NCBI RefSeq assembly: GCF_014274465.1
Contig: NZ_CP060394.1
Location: 620,001-684,000 of the forward strand
DNA length: 64,000 nt
Direction of reading: 5' to 3'
From: Alloacidobacterium dinghuense
Lineage (GTDB): Bacteria > Acidobacteriota > Terriglobia > Terriglobales > Acidobacteriaceae
Position 1 is the stretch's first letter. Every line of letters starts with the position of its first letter. The position numbers were made by a program, and so were the translations under genes. Below are positions 9,335-16,523 of the stretch, piece after piece. The notes beneath the pieces are model-generated. The model did no database searches, had not been told where the DNA came from, and saw only the letters and a program-made list of their open reading frames with translations.

Positions 9335-9406
9335 TGCAAGCATATTTAGAATAATGCTTGCATTCCTATTTTGCAAGCATTATTATCAAAATCGAGGTGC
9401 AAGCAT
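9335..9406. promoter_or_regulatory. Four TGCAAGCAT repeats between divergent genes
   Basis: The 9-mer TGCAAGCAT occurs at 9335-9343, inverted at 9354-9362, and again at 9372-9380 and 9398-9406. The last copy runs into the ATG of the P63C gene, the first lies just upstream of the transposase ribosome site. Starts are 19, 18 and 26 bp apart. This is what a repressor operator array controlling both genes would look like. The binding protein is unknown. Confidence 0.65.
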
Positions 9407-10451
9407 GAGCGACGAATCGACTGGCAAAGCAAAAGGCGGGTTTGCTAGAGCTGAGGTTCTTAGCCCGGAAAAGCGCAGCCAGATTGCAAAGAAGGCCGCG
9501 CTAGCTAGATGGGGAGACTCAGAAGCAGTGGACGCCGCAATTCAGCCCACGCATAACGGACAGATTCATATCAACGGGTTGGACATCGACTGTGTTGTCC
9601 TGAGCGATGGTCGAAGGGTGATATCGCAACGAGCGGTTGGACGCGCATTAGGTCGAAGACGTGGGGGAGAGGATTATTACCGTCGAAAGACCGGAAGCTC
9701 TGGCGGAGAACTGCCCGAATTTCTAGGGGCAAAAAACCTAAACCCTTTTATTTCCGATGAGTTACGCATGGCGGTGAGCAAGCCTATTTTTTACGGAGAT
9801 AAAGGAAGAGTCGCGTATGGGATTGAAGCGCAGTTGCTTCCCCAGATTTGCGATGTGTGGTTGAAGGCTAGAGATCATGGTGCGCTAAAAACAATTCAGC
9901 TTCCAGTGGCGCAACGAGTGGAAATACTGATGCGCGGTTTGGCCCATGTCGGCATCATTGCGCTCGTTGATGAGGCAACAGGCTATCAAGAAGTGAGGCC
10001 GAAAGATGCCCTTCAGGCATTCTTAGAAAAGATCATCGCTAAGGAACTAGCTGCATGGGCCAAGAAATTCCCCGACGAATTTTACGAGAACATCTACAAG
10101 CTGAAGAATTGGCCATGGCCTGGGATGAAAAAGAATCGCTACAGTGTTGTTGCCTATTACACCCGCGACCTCGTATACGAGCGCCTCGCCCCTGGTCTAC
10201 TCAAAGAGCTTGAGAGCAAGAGTCCGAAGAATGATAGCGGCAACCGGACGAACAAACTGCATCAATGGCTAACAGACGATATTGGTAACCCGATGCTCGC
10301 ACAGCATCTGCACTCAGTTATCATGTTTCAGCGGTTAGCGATTGCCAGTGGATATGGTTGGCATCGGTTTCTAAAAATGGTCGATCAGGTGATGCCGAGG
10401 CGAGGCGCAACTCTGGAAATTCCGTTCCCAGTGCCGGACGAGATCGATTAA
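9405..10451 (+). CDS. P63C domain-containing protein, IS cargo
   Basis: A 348-aa protein. The N-terminus carries the SPEKRSQIAKKAALARW segment often seen before P63C domains. The main body (about residues 50-270) matches the family pattern, including SQRAVGRALGRRRGG, LPEFLGAKNLNPFIS and HVGIIALVDEATGYQ. A C-terminal part ending HQWLTDDIGNPMLAQHL follows. P63C proteins occur in phages and mobile elements and some carry antirepressor-like DNA-binding regions; their biochemical role is not established. ATG 9405 is supported by GAGGTG at 9394-9399. It looks more AT-rich than its chromosomal neighbours, in keeping with acquisition. Its stop overlaps that of the opposing 39-aa gene. Confidence 0.88.
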   Translation: MSDESTGKAKGGFARAEVLSPEKRSQIAKKAALARWGDSEAVDAAIQPTHNGQIHINGLDIDCVVLSDGRRVISQRAVGRALGRRRGGEDYYRRKTGSSGGELPEFLGAKNLNPFISDELRMAVSKPIFYGDKGRVAYGIEAQLLPQICDVWLKARDHGALKTIQLPVAQRVEILMRGLAHVGIIALVDEATGYQEVRPKDALQAFLEKIIAKELAAWAKKFPDEFYENIYKLKNWPWPGMKKNRYSVVAYYTRDLVYERLAPGLLKELESKSPKNDSGNRTNKLHQWLTDDIGNPMLAQHLHSVIMFQRLAIASGYGWHRFLKMVDQVMPRRGATLEIPFPVPDEID

Positions 10452-10567
10452 TTCCGCTCCGTAGCTTCCTTGACGATCCGCGCAGCGGCTTGGTTCACGT
10501 CCTCGCGGATCGCTTTCTTCTTTGCCGCCTTCTTCGGTTTGGGCGCCAACTTCTTCTTAGTGGCCAT
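10448..10567 (-). CDS. 39-aa lysine-rich small protein, IS cargo
   Basis: A short frame reading MATKKKLAPKPKKAAKK and then a helical part with EDVNQAAARIVKEATERN. About ten lysines sit in the first 18 residues, like an H1-type nucleic-acid-binding tail. The second half resembles a small hypothetical-protein family I recall with a DVNQAAARIV core, which is why I regard it as a gene. It lies convergent to the P63C gene and the two stops overlap (TAA at 10449-10451 on plus, TAA at 10448-10450 on minus). The ribosome site is weak (GGAG 13 bases upstream). Function unknown. Confidence 0.6.
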   Translation of the reverse strand: MATKKKLAPKPKKAAKKKAIREDVNQAAARIVKEATERN

Positions 10568-10594
10568 ACTCTAAGTTTAACTCCGTCCTAAAAG

Positions 10595-10622
10595 CTGTGG
10601 AAATTCAAACTGCACCACTACC
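10595..10622 (-). repeat. Right terminal inverted repeat of IS1-like element
   Basis: Read on the minus strand it begins GGTAGTGGTGCAGTTT and ends TTTCCACAG. The inner bases GAA replace ACT of the left end, which gives the three mismatches. Confidence 0.93.
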
Positions 10623-10630
10623 TCGGCTTC

Positions 10631-10812
10631 GCTCAGGATGACATTGGGTAGAGGTTCGTGCTTTCCCACCCCTTCGGCAAGCTCAGGGCAGGCTCTGTCG
10701 CAGAAAGCGCGACAGGATGAGGCACCCTTTTTCTTGCTAGTGCTCAAGAAAAGCAGGTCCTTCCCCTTCACTACGTTCAGGGTCAGGATGACATCGATTC
10801 GCGGCCGTGTGG
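10631..10812. repeat. Interspersed repeat DNA (CTCAGGATGAC type)
   Basis: Starts with GCTCAGGATGAC and contains further GC-rich hairpin units (AGCGCGACAGGATGAG, GTTCAGGGTCAGGATGAC). With the IS1-like element and one target copy removed, 8341-8414 joins directly to this stretch and matches the repeat at 22905-23041 (GCAAGGC, ACTTTGTTCG, CTTCGCTCAGGATGAC in the same order). No gene seen. Confidence 0.6.
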
Positions 10813-11133
10813 TTAGAAGGCCATTTCGTTGGCGGCGAAGAGGCGGCGGGTTAAGGATCTTGTCCATTTCTGGAACAGCTTGGTCAGCTTGCTATTTGCT
10901 GACTGGAGGTTGTCGGCGGAGACCGTCAAGACCAACGGAGGTGTGCTGACCTGGCGGATTTGGCAGCGGCGGCAATGAAAGCGGGTAGCTGCTTCGTGCG
11001 AGGCTTTCTCAAAGGAGTTGTAGAGGCCTGCCAGTTCGCCTTTGTGCAGGAGGGCCCATTCGCCCATTTCGGAATGATTCTGGTCGGCAACTTCGTTGTT
11101 GCAATCTGGGGTTTGGCATTTGAGTTCTGGCAT
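10813..11133 (-). CDS. Small zinc-binding-type protein, function unknown
   Basis: A 106-aa protein with a Cys pattern typical of a zinc site: Cys6 and Cys11 in ELKCQTPDCNN and Cys54 and Cys57 in FHCRRCQ. The segment between is soluble and mostly helical; the tail is basic. ATG 11133 is chosen since CGGAG lies 6 bases upstream; a longer frame to 11181 has no ribosome site. No enzyme motif is visible. It could bind nucleic acid or act as an adaptor. It is divergent from the VOC protein gene. Confidence 0.6.
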   Translation of the reverse strand: MPELKCQTPDCNNEVADQNHSEMGEWALLHKGELAGLYNSFEKASHEAATRFHCRRCQIRQVSTPPLVLTVSADNLQSANSKLTKLFQKWTRSLTRRLFAANEMAF

Positions 11134-11222
11134 AACGGTCTCCGTGTTTTTCTCGCGGTGCAAATGTCTATATCGGAGCAAGGGATCGAATGCGTTAATG
11201 CTGACGGCGTTAGGATCTTCGT

Positions 11223-11621
11223 ATGAGTGCCAATGTTGGAAAAACTACGATTGCTCCGCTGCTCTCGGTGCGCAATGGGGCGAAGGCGGTTGCGTTCTAC
11301 GAAACGGCATTTGGGGCGACGGTGCTGATGCGGGTGGACGCTCCGGATGGGGCCGTGGTCGCGCAGCTGTCGGTTGGCGGAGCTGGCTTCTGGCTGGCGG
11401 ACGAGTCGCCGGAACACCAGAACTTCAGTCCGGAGACGCTGGGCGGCGGAACCGTGCGGATGATCATGGTGGTCGACGATCCGGATGCTGTGTTTGCGCG
11501 GGCGGTTGCGGCCGGCGCTACCGTCGTTTGGCCGGTTGAGGATCAGCCGTATCATTGGCGCGTTGGCCGGGTGGTTGATCCGTTCGGGCACCATTGGGAG
11601 ATTGGCAAGCCTTTGGGCTAG
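11223..11621 (+). CDS. VOC family protein (glyoxalase/bleomycin-resistance fold)
   Basis: A 132-aa protein of the PhnB-like branch of the VOC superfamily. It opens with PLLSVRNGAKAVAFYETAFG, the first beta-alpha-beta unit, and ends with RVVDPFGHHWEIGKP, the second metal-site strand. These proteins bind a metal in a paired beta-alpha-beta cup; members include isomerases, dioxygenases and resistance proteins, so the substrate cannot be named. AGGA lies 7 bases before the start. It is a single gene convergent with the hydrolase that follows. Confidence 0.88.
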   Translation: MSANVGKTTIAPLLSVRNGAKAVAFYETAFGATVLMRVDAPDGAVVAQLSVGGAGFWLADESPEHQNFSPETLGGGTVRMIMVVDDPDAVFARAVAAGATVVWPVEDQPYHWRVGRVVDPFGHHWEIGKPLG

Positions 11622-11627
11622 TAGGCC

Positions 11628-12896
11628 TCAGTGGCCGTATTGCTGGATCGTCGCCTCCGCATGGAACTCTTTACTCTCGAATAAAGGCTCTTTCTCGTGC
11701 TTCAAGTATTTGTCTAAGAAAGCACGAACAAACATCTGCGTGAGATGTAAGTTGTGAAGCGCCATCGCTGTTGCATCGGCGTTGCCGGCTGCCGCCAGGA
11801 GCGGATAATCGCTGAAGCTGCCGTGAAAAATTCCAGGAGATTTCAAAACCACGTCATAACTTCCCGCAGGGCAGCTCTGGAGTTGTTCTTCTTTCTTCTT
11901 GTAGTATTCCTCGATCTGGGCGTGTGTTCCGCCCATCCTCGATTCGGGATGATAAGCCTCAAGAAACAGAAGAGGCTGCTGTATGGTTTTGCCGTCAGGA
12001 TATTCAGGTAGCGCTGCTACTGGCACCAACTCTCCGTCAAGGTCGATACATGCTTTGAATCTTCCATCGAGCTGACATGCTCGCGCCGCGAATGCACCTC
12101 CAGCAGAATGCCCCATCGCTGCCACGCTATTCAGGTCGAGTCTTCTGGCGAGCAGGAAATGTTGGGTATCGGCGCTATTCAATTCCGTCAACTTGTCGAG
12201 AACAAACCGTATATCAGCGGCACCTTCACTAATCCCCGCCGCCGCCCCCGCCATCATTCGTTGGAATCGTTGTTGGGGAGTGAGGTCAGCAGGGCCTTGG
12301 TCCTGAAGAACAATCTTGCCATTCGAAAACGCAACTGCTATGGCGGTATATGTGTGCTCTATTGCCACGACCACGTATCCATGACTTACCAGATCTTCAA
12401 TCAACGATGTGGATTCAAAGCTTGTACCGCCGCTCCCATGCGAGAAAAAAACTACAGGGAAGTGTTTGGGATTTCTCGCTACAGGAGCACTGTCGCTGAC
12501 ATGAGAAGCAATCGTGCCTGAAACGATGAGCGGCCAGTTGCCCTCAAACTCCTGCTGCATGCGATGCTGAATATCTGGTATGGCGTCCATCTGCTTTGCG
12601 GCAGGCAAATAGGCTCCTGTGGTCTCGGCATCTTTCTGCGAGGTGGGATACCAAACATAGACCATTAACTCTCGATGAGCCTGCTGATCCGTTGAGTAGC
12701 GGTTTGGACGCGAGTTGTCGGTCCAGTCGTAACCTGTGCGGCCAATTCCAAATGGCCCGGACGGTATTGGTATTTGAGGGGCCATAACTGCAGGTGCTGC
12801 ACTCGGTGCAGTGACGGTAGGATCGCTGGCCGTCTGGCTCTGAATCATTACAGACGAAACGGCAACGCAGCCGAGTAATGTAAGCGCCCTGTTCAT
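11628..12896 (-). CDS. Secreted alpha/beta hydrolase, PAF-acetylhydrolase-like
   Basis: A 422-aa protein with an export signal (residues 1-22). The region FPVVFFSHGSGG (residues 147-158) forms the oxyanion loop and GHSAGG has the nucleophile Ser264, as in plasma/type-II platelet-activating-factor acetylhydrolases and related dienelactone-hydrolase-fold esterases. Likely hydrolyses short-chain ester lipids in the periplasm; the substrate is not known. AGGAGAG precedes the ATG by 6 bases. It follows the slipin gene on the same strand after 17 bp and may share its transcript. Confidence 0.85.
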   Translation of the reverse strand: MNRALTLLGCVAVSSVMIQSQTASDPTVTAPSAAPAVMAPQIPIPSGPFGIGRTGYDWTDNSRPNRYSTDQQAHRELMVYVWYPTSQKDAETTGAYLPAAKQMDAIPDIQHRMQQEFEGNWPLIVSGTIASHVSDSAPVARNPKHFPVVFFSHGSGGTSFESTSLIEDLVSHGYVVVAIEHTYTAIAVAFSNGKIVLQDQGPADLTPQQRFQRMMAGAAAGISEGAADIRFVLDKLTELNSADTQHFLLARRLDLNSVAAMGHSAGGAFAARACQLDGRFKACIDLDGELVPVAALPEYPDGKTIQQPLLFLEAYHPESRMGGTHAQIEEYYKKKEEQLQSCPAGSYDVVLKSPGIFHGSFSDYPLLAAAGNADATAMALHNLHLTQMFVRAFLDKYLKHEKEPLFESKEFHAEATIQQYGH

Positions 12897-12913
12897 GATT
12901 GCTCTCCTGTTGA

Positions 12914-13774
12914 CTACGGTTGCTTTCCCATCGATGTCATGGCCAGCATTCCGCCGAGGCCCATGGTTTCTACGGCGGAGGATGGCACGATGACCGTCGA
13001 GCCTTTGTCGCGAATGGCTTCATAGAGCATGTTCATGGCGCGGAGGTGCAGGGCCACCGGGTTGGCGGCGTAGGCTTCTGAGGCTTGTGCGAATTGGGCG
13101 GAGACCTGTACTTCGGCTTCGCCGAGGATGACGCGGGCCTGGCGCTCGCGTTCGGCTTGTGCCTGCTGCGACATGGCGTTCTGAAGCCCGAGCGGGATGC
13201 GAACGTCGCGAATTTCGACAGACTGCACAGTGATGCCCCACGCGGTTGTTTTTGCGTCGAGGATTTTCTGCAGCTCGGCGCCGAGGCTTTCGCGGTCAGT
13301 GATCATCTGCGCGAGTTGGTGGCGGCCGATGGATTCGCGCAGCGCGGTATGGGCACTGAGGGTGATGGCCTGAACAAAATCTTCAACTTCTAAGATGGAT
13401 TTTTCCGCGTTCCAGACGAGCCAGAAGACGATGGCGTCCACATCGACGGGAACAGTATCGCGCGTGAGCGTGGACTCGGCATTGACGGTGGCGAGGCGCG
13501 TGCGCTGGTCGACGTAGCGGCTGAGCGTGTCGACGATGGGAACGATGAGGAAGACGCCGGGGCCGCGCAACCCTCTGTAATGGCCGAAGCGCAGCACGGC
13601 AACGCGTTCCCACTGGTTGACGACCTTGATGGCGAAGAAAAAATAAGCGCCGGCAAGAAGGCCGATGATCGCGTAGACGCCGTGCCTGGTGAATACTGTG
13701 GCTTGAAATCCGGCGAGCACGCAAACGACGAAGACTGCGATGCCGACGGTGCTGTACTGACCGAATCTTCTCAT
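12914..13774 (-). CDS. Slipin (stomatin-like SPFH/band 7 protein)
   Basis: A 286-aa membrane-anchored SPFH protein. Two N-terminal hydrophobic spans (residues 9-27 and 32-50) are followed by the band 7 domain (about 50-210), including VNQWERVAVLRFGHYRGLRGPG and DVDAIVFWLV. A coiled, Ala/Gln/Glu-rich oligomerisation region follows (QQAQAERERQARVI). Such proteins form rings and microdomains that scaffold membrane proteases and channels. The partner NfeD protease that often sits next to slipins is absent. It starts 3 bp after the GntR stop with AGGAG inside that gene, so the two form an operon and the regulator probably controls its own partner. Confidence 0.92.
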   Translation of the reverse strand: MRRFGQYSTVGIAVFVVCVLAGFQATVFTRHGVYAIIGLLAGAYFFFAIKVVNQWERVAVLRFGHYRGLRGPGVFLIVPIVDTLSRYVDQRTRLATVNAESTLTRDTVPVDVDAIVFWLVWNAEKSILEVEDFVQAITLSAHTALRESIGRHQLAQMITDRESLGAELQKILDAKTTAWGITVQSVEIRDVRIPLGLQNAMSQQAQAERERQARVILGEAEVQVSAQFAQASEAYAANPVALHLRAMNMLYEAIRDKGSTVIVPSSAVETMGLGGMLAMTSMGKQP

Positions 13775-13777
13775 GGG

Positions 13778-14194
13778 TTATCTCCTCTTTTTGCCGGCTT
13801 CGGATTGAAATTCGCGCAGCGAATCGATCAGGTCCTGTAGGGTGAACCCGCCGGCTCCGGCGCGTGAAACGAATTCACTGGTGAGTTGGGCGAGCGCGCG
13901 GTCACGCTCGGCTTTGGACTGCTCGATTTTTCGGCTGGCGATGAAGGTGCCTGTGCCCTGCTGCGTGTCGACGATGCCGCGTATTTCCATTTCGCGATAG
14001 GCGCGCAGGACGGTGTTGGGATTGATGGCGAGATCGACGGCCACCTGGCGGACGGTGGGGAGCTGATCGCCGCACTTGAGGGCACCGGCGGCGATGCCGG
14101 CCTGCACCTGGTCGATGATTTGGCGGAAGACGGGGACGCCGCTGTGGGGGTCGAAGCGGAAGGTGAAGGCTTCGATTTGTTTCGGCGGTGTCAT
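13778..14194 (-). CDS. GntR family regulator, YtrA-type
   Basis: A 138-aa protein: an N-terminal winged helix (about residues 10-75, with GVPVFRQIIDQVQAGI and LPTVRQVAVDLAINPNTVLR) and a short C-terminal helical tail rather than an effector-binding domain. This is the layout of the YtrA subfamily, which usually represses its own operon. A 24-bp perfect palindrome lies just upstream at 14205-14228. It overlaps or abuts the slipin gene it is co-transcribed with. Confidence 0.9.
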   Translation of the reverse strand: MTPPKQIEAFTFRFDPHSGVPVFRQIIDQVQAGIAAGALKCGDQLPTVRQVAVDLAINPNTVLRAYREMEIRGIVDTQQGTGTFIASRKIEQSKAERDRALAQLTSEFVSRAGAGGFTLQDLIDSLREFQSEAGKKRR

Positions 14195-14204
14195 CTAGAT
14201 AAAT

Positions 14205-14228
14205 AATGTACTAGTTTACTAGTACATT
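14205..14228. promoter_or_regulatory. Palindromic operator upstream of gntR-slipin
   Basis: Perfect inverted repeat with 11-bp arms AATGTACTAGT and ACTAGTACATT around a 2-bp TT centre, 10 bp upstream of the GntR start. Two-fold symmetry and position fit autorepression by the GntR dimer. The TMEM175-like gene starts about 65 bp to the other side and could be controlled as well. Confidence 0.75.
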
Positions 14229-14292
14229 GCAAGGGGTATTTGCAAATTATTTTTGATTAGGGAGAATGGGGACGATTTTTCCGGGGAGACTG

Positions 14293-14925
14293 ATGGCGCA
14301 TTCGAATGCAAATTCGCAGATGACGGCAGGGCGGCTGGAGGCATTTTCAGACGGCGTGATTGCGGTGATTATCACGATCATGGTGCTGGAGATACATGTT
14401 CCGAAACAGGATGGGTTGGCGGGGTTGTGGTCGGTAGCGCCGCGACTGGCTGTGTATCTGCTGAGCTTTTTCATGGTGGGGATTTACTGGATCAATCACC
14501 ATGAGCTGATTCGGCGGACGGAATCGGTGGATTACCGGGTGCTCTGGGCGAACCTGATTTTTCTCTTTGTGCTGTCGCTGGTGCCTTACTTCGTGGACTA
14601 TCTGGATGAGAAGAATTTCAGCACCTTCGCGACGCTGCTGTATGACGTGACGATGCTGGTGGCGGGCATGGCGTTTTTTCTGCTGCGCTGGGCAGTGATA
14701 CGGAGGCAGTGGTACGCGGGGTCGCTGCGGAAGCAGGATACGTCAGAGCTGTGGAAGCATGGGGTGTGCCTGGGGATTTATCTGCTGGCGATTGCGATGG
14801 CGTTTTATAAGCCCTGGCTTTCGCTGGTGATTACCGGGCTGGTGACGCTGGTCTGGGTGGTGCCGGAGGCTGGGGTAAAGGAGCATCGGAAGGCTCCTCC
14901 GGCGGAGAATGCGCCGATTGAGTGA
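14293..14925 (+). CDS. TMEM175 family (DUF1211) potassium channel-like protein
   Basis: A 210-aa membrane protein with six hydrophobic spans. The first helix bears the signature GRLEAFSDGVIAVIITIMVL with Phe18-Ser19-Asp20, the FSD motif of TMEM175 channels, which replace the usual K+ selectivity filter with a hydrophobic constriction. Bacterial members form tetramers that leak potassium. ATG 14293 follows GGGGAG by 4 bases; an earlier ATG at 14266 has a ribosome site only one base away and is less likely. Divergent from gntR. Confidence 0.88.
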   Translation: MAHSNANSQMTAGRLEAFSDGVIAVIITIMVLEIHVPKQDGLAGLWSVAPRLAVYLLSFFMVGIYWINHHELIRRTESVDYRVLWANLIFLFVLSLVPYFVDYLDEKNFSTFATLLYDVTMLVAGMAFFLLRWAVIRRQWYAGSLRKQDTSELWKHGVCLGIYLLAIAMAFYKPWLSLVITGLVTLVWVVPEAGVKEHRKAPPAENAPIE

Positions 14926-14967
14926 CCGCTTATCGGATTGTTCTGAGTCGGCTGTCACAAAAGAGAA

Positions 14968-14997
14968 AGCCCCATCGCTTATGAAGGCGATAGGGCT
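14968..14997 (-). terminator. Intrinsic terminator of the SYLF gene
   Basis: Hairpin with arms AGCCCCATCGC and GCGATAGGGCT. On the minus strand it is followed by TTTCTCTTTTG, so it serves the minus-strand gene ending at 15039; there is no T-run on the plus side. Confidence 0.75.
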
Positions 14998-15038
14998 AGT
15001 CAGCGCTGCATTACGGAAGAGGATCGTGAATCAGGAAT

Positions 15039-15764
15039 TTACTTTCCTTTAGAGAGATTCTTTGGCGAGGCCTTCGTCAACTCGGCTAGCAGGGCGTGAG
15101 CAGATGCAGGTGCCGGTACGCTTCCTGCAAAGATCTCCTGCCCCGAAATCTTCTTGCCGTATAGCTTTTCGTTATCGCCGCCGTCAGGATTTAAAGAGGT
15201 CCCGTTTAGGGAGAGACCGCCAAACACTCCTTTCGTGCGCGAGTAGGAAAGCATCTGGGCGCTCACGGTGCCGCTCGTTGAAGCTTCCGCGTCGCGGCCC
15301 ACTGGACCAGCTGCAACACTAGCGTCGGCACCCAGTTTGGCCCTCCCTTTCATGACCGTACGTGCACCATCGTCATTCATCACAAGAATTACGAAGTCGG
15401 TCGCCTCTCCGCCAGCCTGCAGGCCAAAACTTCCACCACTGGACTGCATCATGATCGGCGCGCTCCACTTGCCATTGAAGTTCGCACCGCTTCGGCAGGT
15501 CATCAAGCCCTTGCCATATTGAGCTCCAATGATTAATCCGCCCTTCTTCACGGAGGGCAGCACGATGACGCAATCAGCCTTGTTCAGCAGATCGCGGGGT
15601 ATGCCATTGTCGGCGTTGACAAGTTCCTGAAACACCTGACCGGCGGCGGTGATTCTTTCGTTTACATCGTCCGCTCGCGCCAGCAATGGAACGGAGCAGA
15701 GAGCAGCGGCGAAAATGCTAAATGCCGCTTTCGTGAAACGATAGCAAGTTTTTCGTTGGATCAC
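15039..15764 (-). CDS. SYLF domain lipid-binding protein (Ysc84-like)
   Basis: A 241-aa exported protein. After the signal peptide (residues 1-32, ending in LLARA) comes the SYLF/Ysc84 domain: DLLNKADCVIVLPSVKKGG, the GAQYGKGLMTCR strand, and the FVILVMNDDG and YSRTKGVFGG blocks. SYLF domains bind phosphoinositides in eukaryotes; the bacterial role is unknown and probably envelope-associated. GTG 15764 is chosen since GGAGG lies 5 bases upstream. An ATG at 15806 would add 14 residues before the signal peptide and has no ribosome site. Single-gene unit with its own terminator. Confidence 0.9.
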   Translation of the reverse strand: MIQRKTCYRFTKAAFSIFAAALCSVPLLARADDVNERITAAGQVFQELVNADNGIPRDLLNKADCVIVLPSVKKGGLIIGAQYGKGLMTCRSGANFNGKWSAPIMMQSSGGSFGLQAGGEATDFVILVMNDDGARTVMKGRAKLGADASVAAGPVGRDAEASTSGTVSAQMLSYSRTKGVFGGLSLNGTSLNPDGGDNEKLYGKKISGQEIFAGSVPAPASAHALLAELTKASPKNLSKGK

Positions 15765-15954
15765 TGCGACCTCCTCGTAATTCTGTTGGATGGGGACAGA
15801 ACTCATTCGCGATGTATGCGTTTATCGCGAACAGTAGCAGCGAACAGCAGGAAAATGACCCGGCAACCATTGTATGCAGATTCGGCCTTTGTGCAGCAAT
15901 TGTTCTCTGTTTGTCGCTAATTGGCTCCCGCCGAAGCCAATACGGACAACGGCA

Positions 15955-16401
15955 TTAAGCGATTGACACCGACGCGGCGGAGCGGAGCCAGGCTTCCATC
16001 TGGTCGTGGCCTACGAGTCCAGCCTGCTGGTGCACGAGCTTTCCGTTGTTCAGGACCAAGAAGTTTGGGATGCCGCGGACGTTGTAGCGCGCGGCGAGCT
16101 GCGGTTGCTTATCGGAGTCGACTTTGAGGACGATGGCCTGGCCGGAGAGGTTGGCTGCAGTCTTGGCGACTTCGGGCGCAGCCATGCGGCAGGGGCCACA
16201 CCAGTCGGCCCAGAAATCGACGAGCACGGGGACGCGGGCGTTCTGGAGGATGTCGTCGAAGAGTGCGGCGTCGGCAGCGATGGGTTCATTGACGGGCGGC
16301 AGCGCGTGTTTACAGGCGCCGCAGCGGCCTGTGTCGGCTAAGTGGGTCGTGGGGATGCGGTTTTTCTGTCCACAGTGCGGGCAGACTCGAATGACGGGCA
16401 T
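15955..16401 (-). CDS. trxC: Thioredoxin 2 (zinc-ribbon thioredoxin)
   Basis: A 148-aa cytoplasmic disulfide reductase. The N-terminal extension holds two CxxC pairs (Cys7/Cys10 and Cys27/Cys30) that bind zinc in TrxC. The thioredoxin fold follows with the active site WCGPC at residues 67-71 and the cis-Pro in RGIPNF. ATG 16401 follows AAGGA by 5 bases; a longer frame to 16458 would add a 19-residue low-complexity tail. Single gene, divergent from the GH172 gene. Confidence 0.92.
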   Translation of the reverse strand: MPVIRVCPHCGQKNRIPTTHLADTGRCGACKHALPPVNEPIAADAALFDDILQNARVPVLVDFWADWCGPCRMAAPEVAKTAANLSGQAIVLKVDSDKQPQLAARYNVRGIPNFLVLNNGKLVHQQAGLVGHDQMEAWLRSAASVSIA

Positions 16402-16523
16402 GGTTTCCTTCTTTCGGGGATTAGATGATGGTGTCTTGCTTGCGGATTCCTGGGACATGGGAGTGAGGAAGCGCGCTGCCGGGGGTGATAGTATCGGAAC
16501 CGATTTTTCTGGAGGCTTTCCGG

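Larger units (their letters stand above)
8415..10622. mobile_element. IS1-like element with cargo (tIS)
   Basis: A 2208-bp element. The terminal repeats at 8415-8442 and 10595-10622 match at 25 of 28 positions, with the outer 16 bp (GGTAGTGGTGCAGTTT) identical. An exact 8-bp duplication, TCGGCTTC, flanks it at 8407-8414 and 10623-10630. Inside are an IS1-type transposase on the minus strand, a divergent P63C-domain gene and a 39-aa Lys-rich gene. The transposase stop codon lies within the left repeat. An 8-9 bp duplication is the known signature of IS1-family transposition. Carriage of genes unrelated to transposition makes it a transporter IS. The intact duplication suggests a fairly recent insertion. 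Confidence 0.93.

Noticed and set aside
9219-9404. N-terminal extension of the P63C protein by 62 codons
   Set aside because: It would overlap the transposase gene and the 9-bp repeats; the ribosome site at 9394-9399 fixes the start at 9405.
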